NCBI GenBank assembly: GCA_025765615.1
Contig: JAIVFJ010000273.1
Location: 2,501-66,500 of the forward strand
Origin: Zopfochytrium polystomum
Lineage: Eukaryota > Chytridiomycota > Chytridiomycetes > Chytridiales > Chytridiaceae
Direction: 5' to 3'
Length of the DNA stretch: 64,000 nucleotides
Positions within the stretch are counted from its first letter, which is position 1. Every line of letters starts with the position of its first letter. The translations under genes were made by a program, and so were the position numbers. Positions 11,474 to 19,361 of this stretch are shown one piece after another. The notes below the pieces were generated by a model. That model did no database searches. It was not told the origin of the DNA and saw only the letters and a program-made list of their open reading frames with translations.

Positions 11474-12637
11474 TCAATGGCTAGATATTGCTTGGACCAG
11501 ACTGCCTCTCTCTCTCTGTTCGCTGCTCGTCTCCTCACACGGATGCCGGTACCCGCAGTCGTCCTGCCCGTGCTCCCCGCTCCGCTTGCGCCACCAGTTC
11601 TCGACCGGCTCGGGCTTGCGCGAAATCTCTCGGCTGTTCAGAACGTTGTCGAACGCTTCCCTCAAGTTCTCCTGTCTTTCCGCCCATCGGGCAAACAGTC
11701 CGGTCGCCTCCCACCACTCCAAGACCTCGACTTGCTCGGCATTTGCAAACGGCGCTACGAACCAATCAATCCCGAGGCCGTTGTCTTTCCACCACTGCAA
11801 GCACTCGACCTGGCCCTTGGAGATGGCAGCTCCGACGCAGTGTGACGGAGTGTACTTGAGTTCGTACCCGCTGTCCTTCCACCACTGGAGCACATGGATT
11901 TTGCCGTCCCGGGTAACTCTGGTCATTGCAGCCCCATTGCACTTAAACTCGAGCCCGCTGTCCTTCCACCACTGCAAAACCTCCGTACTTCCACTCACGG
12001 ACGCCGACCACTCTGATCTCCGATCATACTTGAGGGGAAATCCGCTGTCCTTCCACCACTGCAAGACGTGCACATGGCCATGCAGGCTGGCCCCTGCCAT
12101 AGCCTTTCCGTCGTATTTAAACTCGAGCCCACTGTCCTTCCACCACTGCAGCACCTCGACTCGCCCTTTGCGCGATGCATAATGCGTCGCCGAAGAAGTA
12201 TATCTAAGCGACAGGCCGCTGTCTTTCCACCACTGCAGCAGCGAGATCAGCCCTTTTTCGCTCGCCCTATGGATGGCGGAATCCGTGTACCGATGCTCCA
12301 GCCCGCAGTCCCGCCACCACTGGAGGACGTCTACCGACTCGGCGCAGTTCATGGCGTCTTCTCTGTACAGCTCGTCCAGCCGCTCGCGCCGCAGGTGGCG
12401 CAAGAGGAAGTCGAGTGCTGCGACGGAGCCGATACGGTCGAGGGACTCTTCGTGGAGCTCGACAAGGGCCGCTGCCTGGGCTCTCGGCAGCCGGAAGAGG
12501 GCTGCGATAGCGTAGGTTTCGTGGGGCGAGGTGGAGTAGTCGCAGATGGTTATTGTGACGATGGGCGGAAGGCGAAGGCAGGAGGCGTGTGGTGGTGGGG
12601 GAATGATCGTGACTTCGGCGGTCGTACTCATTTCCAT
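11474..12637 (-). CDS. Ankyrin-like VLQWWKDSGL-repeat protein, intact (copy C)
   Basis: Single-exon protein of 387 residues, the only uninterrupted member of the local family. Residues about 1-100 form a non-repeat N-terminal domain (CLRLPPIVTITICDY, SPHETYAIAALFRLPR, ERLDELYREDAMN). From about 105 to 320, repeats with a 29-residue period read (E/H)VLQWWKDSG-hydrophobic-x-hydrophobic-K-Y, then a small A-x-x-x-A-S-x-x-G helix. This matches the ankyrin helix pair but is about four residues shorter than the canonical 33. The last repeat is divergent (GIDWFVAPFANAEQVEVLEWW) and is followed by a family C-terminus (ARWAERQENLREAFDNV, VENWWRKRS). Probably a protein-interaction scaffold; partner unknown. 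Starts at MEMS or at the next M. Confidence 0.85.
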   Translation of the reverse strand: MEMSTTAEVTIIPPPPHASCLRLPPIVTITICDYSTSPHETYAIAALFRLPRAQAAALVELHEESLDRIGSVAALDFLLRHLRRERLDELYREDAMNCAESVDVLQWWRDCGLEHRYTDSAIHRASEKGLISLLQWWKDSGLSLRYTSSATHYASRKGRVEVLQWWKDSGLEFKYDGKAMAGASLHGHVHVLQWWKDSGFPLKYDRRSEWSASVSGSTEVLQWWKDSGLEFKCNGAAMTRVTRDGKIHVLQWWKDSGYELKYTPSHCVGAAISKGQVECLQWWKDNGLGIDWFVAPFANAEQVEVLEWWEATGLFARWAERQENLREAFDNVLNSREISRKPEPVENWWRKRSGEHGQDDCGYRHPCEETSSEQRERGSLVQAISSH

Positions 12638-13178
12638 TTTGCGTGGCGCAGCGCGACTTTCTTTCGCGGCATGTCACCGAGTGTAAAAGCAACCTTTTCT
12701 CCTTCACTGTGCGTTCTGTGCCGGGGTACTCTGCTTGCCTTTTGCCTTCTCCTCGGAAGCGGCCATGCGCGCGAAACGGGTTTGAAAAAGGTGCGTTCGT
12801 GGAACCCCTAACGAGACAGCGCTGCCAAAACGATTTTTTTGCATGTGACGATCGAAGCAATCGATGCTGCAGATGTCCTCGAAGGCGCGGAGTTATGCTT
12901 GGCAAAGCTAGGTTTGCGTAGCTTCTTTTACGCTTGTAAGTCCTGTGGCGAAGACACTAGAGGAGCTATCGCACTAAGTACAACATGTACCAACCTTGCA
13001 CATTATACAAACTACTCCAGCTAGCGCAAGTCGAAATTTCACACACCGCCAGAGGTCAGCCGAGTTTGCTTGTTTTCGGAGGTTTCCGAGGATAATGTTG
13101 GAGTTCACTTTGACGGCCAAGCCCTGCGGCGTTTATTTTTCACTCGCTCGGCTTCTTTCCATCGTCCCTTCTCTATTT
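12638..13178. other. Spacer between ankyrin-like copies C and D
   Basis: Presumed promoter of copy C plus 3' flank of copy D. No motif-bearing frame is seen. The family C-terminal block reappears from about 13179 onward. Confidence 0.4.
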
Positions 13179-14308
13179 TTACACGAACGCACCCGGCTTC
13201 TGCATCAGGCTGCGCTTGCGCCACCACCTCTGCACTGCTTCGGACATTTGCGAAAACCATGCGCTGTTCAAAACGCTGCTGGTCGCTTCCTCGGGGTTTT
13301 TCTGTCGTTCCAACCACTGGTCAAACAGCCCGGAGGCCTTCCACCACTCCAACACCTCAAGCCGGTTAGCATTTTCAGCAAACGGCACAGCAAACCAGCC
13401 GACCTCGAGGCCGCTCTCTTTCCACCATTGCAAGCACTCCACCCGACCCTTGCGGATGGCGGTTCTGACGCAGCCTGTCTGGCTGTACTTGAGCTCGCAT
13501 CCGCTGTCCTTCCACCATTGAAGCACATGGATATTGCCGTTGTAGGTAGCTCTGTCCAGTGCACGTGTATCATACTTGAACTCGAGCCCGCTGTCCTTCC
13601 ACCACTGCAAAACGTCTGTGCGTCCACTGAACGACGCCCACCAAGCTGCTTCCTCATCGTACTTGAGGGGTAGTCCGCTGTCTTTCCACCACTGCAGGAC
13701 ATCGACATGGCCATACAGGCTGCGCCTGCCATTGCCGCTTCGTTGTATTTCAACTCGAGCCCACTGTCTCTCCACCACTGCAGCACGTCGACTCGACCTT
13801 TTTCCGAGACACAGCGCAACGCCGTTTCAGTGTACTTGAGCGACAGGCCGCTGTCTTTCCACCACTGCAGCAACGGGATCAGTCCGTTTTCGCTCGCCCT
13901 GTGGACGGCGGAATCCGTGTACCGGTGTTCGAGCCCGCAGTCCCGCCACCACTGTAGGATCTCAACCGACACTGCCCAGTCCATGGCGTCTTCGCTGTAC
14001 AGATCGTCCAGCCGCTCGAGCTGCAGGTGGCGCACGAGGAAGTCGAGTGCGGGGACGGAGTCTATGTGGTCGAGGGACTCGTCGTGGAGCTGGAGGAGGG
14101 CCGCTGCCTGGATCCTCGGCTGGTGGAGGAGGGTTGCGATCGCGTAGGCTTCGCGGGGCGAAGCGGAGAAGGCGCAGATGGTCATTGCGACGGTCAGAGG
14201 AAGCCAGCGGCAGGAGGAGCCGGGCAGCTGCAGCTGCTGCAGCTGCTGCTGCTCGGGAAGAATGATCGGGGAAGCCACGGCGGCGGCGGTGGGCGAGGCA
14301 GCGGCCAT
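13179..14308 (-). pseudogene. Ankyrin-like repeat gene with one frameshift (copy D)
   Basis: Close paralogue of copy C. Two long minus-strand frames join into one protein of about 375 residues. Residues up to AAMAGA read in the frame opened at 14308 (leader with LPEQQQLQQLQLPG, then SPREAYAIATLLHQPR, then VEILQWWRDCGLEHRY). The remainder, from HVDVLQWWKDSGLPLKY to the stop at 13179, reads in the neighbouring frame. Alignment with copy C places a single missing base near 13721-13727. Everything else, including the WWRKRS C-terminus, is open. It is either a very recent pseudogene or an intact gene with a sequencing error. Confidence 0.8.
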
Positions 14309-14476
14309 GTTTACGGGGAAGGATTGTGGCTCAGCAGTCGGAATTCCTCCTCATTTCGGTGCGTTCGACTTCTCCGATCATACTGCCTTGAAACTTTAAA
14401 GTATGACGGATGACGCAACTGCCTTTTTGTGTTTGTTTGCTTCGATTAAACTGCCTCTCCACCGGCTGTCGTCTCC

Positions 14477-15806
14477 TCACACGGATGCGGGTGCCGGCAA
14501 GGCGTCCGGCTTCAGCTTCAGCTCCCACCACCAGTTCTGGACCTTCACGGACGATTGTTCCTCAAACCACCATGCGCGAAAGACGTCGTCCAACAGTTCC
14601 TCCAAATTCTCGTAGTCCATTTCCACCCACTGGTTAAACAATCCGGAGACTCTCCACCTCTTCAAGACCTCGACGTACTCCGCCTCTTCAGCAAACGGCG
14701 CTGCGAACCAGTCGATCTCCAGGCCACTGTCTTTCCACCATTGCAAGCACTCGACCTGGCCTTCTATGACTGCAACTCTGACACAGCTTTTCGGCCTGTA
14801 CCTGAGTTGGCATCCGCTGTCCTTCCACCACTGAAGCACATGGACATTACCGATGCGGGTAGCTGTGTACATTGCGCTAGTCGCATTTGAATTCGAGCCC
14901 GCTATCCTTGCACCACTGCATCGGAGCGCCCACCACGCGACGACCACCACCCTGATCTCCCGTCGTCCTTGAGGGTGAGTCCGCTGTCCTTCAACCACTG
15001 CAAGACATCGACATGGCCCCGCAAACTGGCGCCTGCCATAGCCTTTTCTGTTGGAATTTGGGCAGACAGAATTTTGGGAGGATTTGTCTGCAGCACTGCA
15101 CTTGCACTTGGTAAAGTGCAGAGTGGCCCAAGCATCCTCAAAATTTGGGGAAGTGTCTTTCCTTCTGGGCAGTATAAAAGGCAGTAAGGTGTGGGAGGGA
15201 AGCAGTAGTGAAGATAAGTGAACCTCATTGAATAAAAGCCCCTCTACCCTAAAATCTGTCTCCAATCCTTCACAACCCTTGTACGCAGTCACCCCGCTAC
15301 ACTGCTAGTGGGTACGGATTCCCATTATTTTCGTTGTGTTTCAACTCGAGCCCACTGTCCTTCCACCACTGCAGCACGTCGACTCGCCCTTTTCGCGGCG
15401 CATAATGTGTTGCCCTTTCCGTATACTTGAGCGAGAGTCCGCTGTCTTTCGCAGCGGGATCAGCCCATTTTCGCTTGGCGTATAGATGGCGGCCTCCGTC
15501 CACTGGGGGAGCTCCACCGACTTGGGGCGGTCCATCGCGTTTTCGGTGTACAGCGCTCGTAGCCGCTCGCGCTGCAGGTGCCGCGAGAGAAAGTCGAGTG
15601 CTGGGACGGAGCGGACGTCGTCGAGGCCGTTGGACCGGTCGTTGAGCTCGATGACGGAGGGTTGCGATCGCGTAGGTTTCGCGGGGTGAACTGCAGTAGT
15701 CGCAGACGGTCATTGCGACGGTCAGAGGAAGCCAGAGGCAGTAGCCGCGCTGCTTGTGAGGAACTATCGCGGAGGGGGCGGCGACGGGCAAAACGATCAG
15801 AGCCAT
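14477..15806 (-). pseudogene. Ankyrin-like repeat gene, frameshifted and split by an insertion (copy E)
   Basis: The N-terminal part (from the M at 15806: LWLPLTVAMTVCDY, SPRETYAIATL) loses frame near 15650 and has lost part of the linker. A repeat VDVLQWWKDSGLELKHNE is then interrupted by an LTR-like insertion at 15049-15327. On the far side the same repeat resumes (KAMAGASLRGHVDVLQW), followed by VHVLQWWKDSGCQLRY, VECLQWWKDSGLEIDW and a C-terminal block (NQWVEMDYENLEELLDDV, VQNWWWELK) ending at 14477, with further frame changes near 14890-14950. Non-functional. Confidence 0.8.
15049..15327 (+). mobile_element. Solo-LTR-like insertion with TTTTC target duplication
   Basis: A 279-base insertion inside ankyrin-like copy E. 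It is flanked by TTTTC at 15044-15048 and 15328-15332. Taking out the insert and one TTTTC rejoins the repeat in frame (LELKHNEKAMAGAS), so the boundaries are well supported. It starts TGTTGG, holds a TATA box (GTATAAAAGG, about 15170) and 60 bases on a polyadenylation-type AATAAAA (about 15230), the arrangement expected of an LTR in plus orientation. The 3' end does not show a clean CA, and no internal retrotransposon genes are present, so another type of small insertion is possible. Confidence 0.65.
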
Positions 15807-17128
15807 ATGCTTTCGGATAAGACATGGGGAGAATCGACCAGTGTGGCGCAGTACAGGCCTGGTTTTGCACTTTTTCAAGGACCCCTCCAGGTGGATAAGC
15901 GGCAGATCAGATCTTGGCGCCGAAGCTACACTGTGGAAGGCGGAACGAGACGGTTGTGCTTTCGCCGCCCTCTCTGCTTCACTTTTATAAGGAGATCGAA
16001 GCGACTGTCGCTGTTATCCTCAAAGCCGCACATTCCTCCAAGGAAGTCGCGGTTGCTGGGTTAGAAAAGCACCGTTTGATAAATGCGCAGCTTGGTCTTT
16101 ACTGGCCGTGCTTGAAGAAGAACTGTTACTTGGACAGGGCGAGATTGGGCGAAGAAACTACTGTCGGAGCAGTAAAATAATTGCTGGTCGCAGTTGTGCG
16201 GCCGCGTGTCTGTCTTCTCTTCTTGTTCTTTCTTCTCCTTGGGAAAGAAAAGAAGGAGGACGACGAATACGACGCGAAAAATCTCCGACATCCTCCACCC
16301 CCGACCCCTATAAATACTGGGCTTCCCCCGGCCTCCAAATCTTCATCGACCAACTCTAAAGGTAAACTCGCCTGTTCCAGACCTACCCTTCCTCATCCGC
16401 TACCACCGACCCTTACCGACTTTTCGGATCTTCCCCAAATCCGCCCTCCTCGCCATCCTTTCCTTCACCCGTTTTCATTCACATTACGAACAACTAAACA
16501 ACACCCGTCATCCAACGTCCAAAACACTTGCAAACAAACAGGATCATCTTTATAGTTAGTCTCTGCTTTTCGTTTCCTAAACGAGGCACACCTATCAATG
16601 TGGATGATGAGACGAAGCCTCCACCCTGAGCGGGAAGTGCGATTTACCCTTTTGTAATTGACGCGTTCACGCTTGCGTGACTGCTGTTTTTGTATCAGGG
16701 GATTTCGGTTGAAGACTGCCCCTCTCCCGCCTTCACGGGCGGGAGTAGGGAAGGGTGTGATGGCTCGTCTGACACATTACCCCATTTTGTACCTTTCCCC
16801 TTGCTTTCCGGTCTATGGGGTCAAAACAAATATTTTGCCTGCATGGGGACTACTCCCAATCGCAACTTGAGATTGTTGAAGACTGCGTCAGGGGAGGGTG
16901 TGATGGCTCGTTGACACATTCTCCTTGTTGCATTGCTTTCTTGTTCTTTTTACCCTCCCCATCCCATCGCCCCACCCCGAGTTTCCTTACCCGCGTCACT
17001 TGGCTCCATCCGATTCCTTGCCCAACTGCAACAAGTAGTGAAAGAAAGGAGTGAAACAAAAAAAAAAAAAAAAAAAAAAAAAAGCAAAGTACAGATATAA
17101 AGTTATAGCGACCACCATCCCCGCAATA
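15807..17128. other. Long intergenic region
   Basis: No convincing gene. A TATA-like CCTATAAATACTGG at about 16306 is followed by pyrimidine-rich sequence but no coding frame with motifs. Short hairpins: TCACGC-TT-GCGTGA at 16667-16680 and CTCCCGCC/GGCGGGAG at 16724-16745. Two related blocks sharing TTGAAGACTGC and GGGTGTGATGGCTCG occur at about 16710-16784 and 16875-16919. An A run spans 17058-17083. The last 70 bases are probably the leader of the RNA ligase gene. Confidence 0.45.
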
Positions 17129-19020
17129 ATGCCCAGCGACTTGACCACGAGCCACGAGGCGCCGTCCTCGTCGTCGTCGTCGTCGTCGTCGCTATCGTCG
17201 TCGTCCTCATCATCCTCCCCAAGCGCCGCCGCCGACACGATCACGACGACGGCCACTACTACCACTTCTCCCGCCACCTCGCTCCGCCTCACTCTCGCCT
17301 CGAATGCGAACCGCTCCGTAAAATCTGTCGTCCTCGTGCCCGTCCCTGCTTCACACACCACCCCAACGACCGCCCTCCGTGCCGCGCTCCTGGACCTCGC
17401 AAAGCGCAAGCTGCGCATCAAAAAGCCGCTGCGGCTGTACACATCGCGCGGCGCGGAGATCGTCGACGACGCCGGCGTGCCGCGCGATGCGGACGCCGTC
17501 GTGCTCGTATCTGCCGGCGAGCCGTTCGTCGGCACCACCACCTCCACCACCGCGGGTCCGGCAACGGCGGCGGCGGCGGAAGACGGCGCGCCGGTGGTGC
17601 TGCTGGCCGAGTCGGCGCCCGTGGACCCGGACGCGATGCAGCAGCTCCGCGCGACGGCGCGGCTGCCGGGGATGCTGCGTGCGGTCGGGCTGCCGGACCT
17701 GTGCCCGGGGAACAGGTTCCCCGTCGGCGCGGCTTTCGTGGTCGAGGGGCGAATCTACCCGGAGCTGATCGGCGGGGACATTGGTAAATAACTATCAAAT
17801 GTTTCTCTGTTGATCCTCTGTGGCGCTGATCACTAAACTCAACACCCCCCAAAAAAGGATGCGGAATGACGCTCTACACGCTCCCGACTCTCTCCGCCGA
17901 CCGCATCAACGCCGCCAAGATCGCCGCGCGGTTGCACAGCCTCGACCGCCCGTACCCGCGGTCCCGCACGCGGCGCTGGCTCGGCGACCTCCTCTCCCCG
18001 GACCCCCCCTCAAACACCATCACCAGCGAGCTAACCCCCGCTGCGGCGGTGCTCGAGGACGCGTTCGGGACGATCGGCGCGGGCAACCACTTTGCAGAGC
18101 TGCAGGTAGTCGACGAGGTGCGCGACGCGGCCGCGCTGGCCGCGCTGGGCCTCGACGCCGGGAGGGCCGTGCTGTTGGTGCACTCGGGCAGCAGGCGGGT
18201 CGGCAAGGACGTACTGGACCGGTACGTCGACGCGGCGCGCGGTGCCGGTGCCGGCGGCGGTGGTGGTAACTCGGGGCTCGCGGTGGCGGAGGGGACGCGC
18301 GAGTTTGCGGCGTACATGCGCGAGCACGATCGCGCGTGCGCGTGGGCGCGGCGCAACAGGGTCGTGATTGCACGGCGGTGGGTGCGGATGGTGTTTGGGC
18401 TTGACGAGGGCTGCGGCGACGACGACGACGACGACGAGGATGAGGCCGCGGACCGCGCGGCGGAGGGCGGCGCGGAGCTGTGCGGCGGGCGGGCCGTGAA
18501 GCTGATTGACATTTGGCACAACAACGTCGAGGTGCTTTCGGTCGGCGGCGATGGCGCTGGCGGCGGTGGTGAAGAAAGGCGGCGGTTCGTGCACCGGAAA
18601 GGCGCGGCGCCGAGCACACACGGGATCGTGCCGATCCCGGGGTCGCGCGGGGCGCGGACGTACCTGGTGCGCCCGCTGACGGACGACGCGGCGGCGCAGG
18701 AGCGGTGCGGGTACTCGCTGCCGCACGGGGCGGGGCGGCTGCTGACGCGGACCAAGGCGCGGACGCACGTGGCGTCGCTGTACTCGGCGTCGGGCAAGAA
18801 GGGCGGCAGCGGCGGGGGCGGGGGCGGTGGTGGGCTGGACACTCGGCGGCTGCTGACGACGGCGATTGGGAGCACGGTGGTGTGCGAGGACCGCGAGCTG
18901 TTGGTAGAGGAGGCGCCCGAGGCGTACAAGGACATTGACGCGGTGGTGCGCGACGTGGCCGGGGTGGCCGAAGTGGTCGCAGTGCTGCGGCCCATCGTGT
19001 CGTACAAGTATCGCGCCTAA
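17129..19020 (+). CDS. RtcB-type RNA ligase with N-terminal extension
   Basis: Predicted GTP/Mn-dependent RNA 3'-phosphate ligase of the RtcB family, 605 residues from exons 17129-17783 and 17858-19020 (intron GTAAAT...AAAAAG). Residues about 1-50 are Ser-rich. About 55-130 may be a ubiquitin-like fold (VKSVVLVPVP, LDLAKRKLRIKKPLRLYTSRG, VVLVSAGE). The catalytic domain has the metal-site motif GGDIG-CGM, formed across the splice junction; GTIGAGNHFAELQ; LVHSGSRR; DIWHNN; HRKGA; PIPGSRG; and LPHGAGRLLTR, which holds the histidine expected to be guanylylated. The GGDIGCGM form resembles the bacterial RtcB2 branch, linked to peptide release factor PrfH, rather than the archaeal/animal form. Low-complexity Gly and Asp insertions are present. 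Family firm; branch and N-domain inferred. Confidence 0.88.
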
Positions 19021-19361
19021 GCGAAAGATGCGTTGTTTTTTGGGTTTTTTCGAAACAGATTGTCACGCCTGAGTTGCCCTTTTGCTGAGCATTGCCAAAA
19101 AGAGGATCATCAGTTAGGTCGCTTTGGTTTCATTCGTTGCTGCACAAACCAGAGGAAAATCGAGCGAGGAACCGAACGAACCGGGACTCTTCGGCCGACC
19201 AAGACTTGGCCCTGCCCCAAAAGTATTGGTCACAGGGCATGTGTTGAGTCTTCGCGTGCCGCATGACCACGTGACTAGGCACAAGTCACAAGACAAGGGG
19301 GACAAGGAAAAAAGTAGCTGAGGGAACTGAAGGCACACCAATACCCATCTTCCCCCCAGCT

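Noticed and set aside
16181..16555. 124-codon frame in the intergenic region
   Set aside because: Begins with a hydrophobic run but is otherwise Pro/Ser-rich, with no homology signal and no splice partner.
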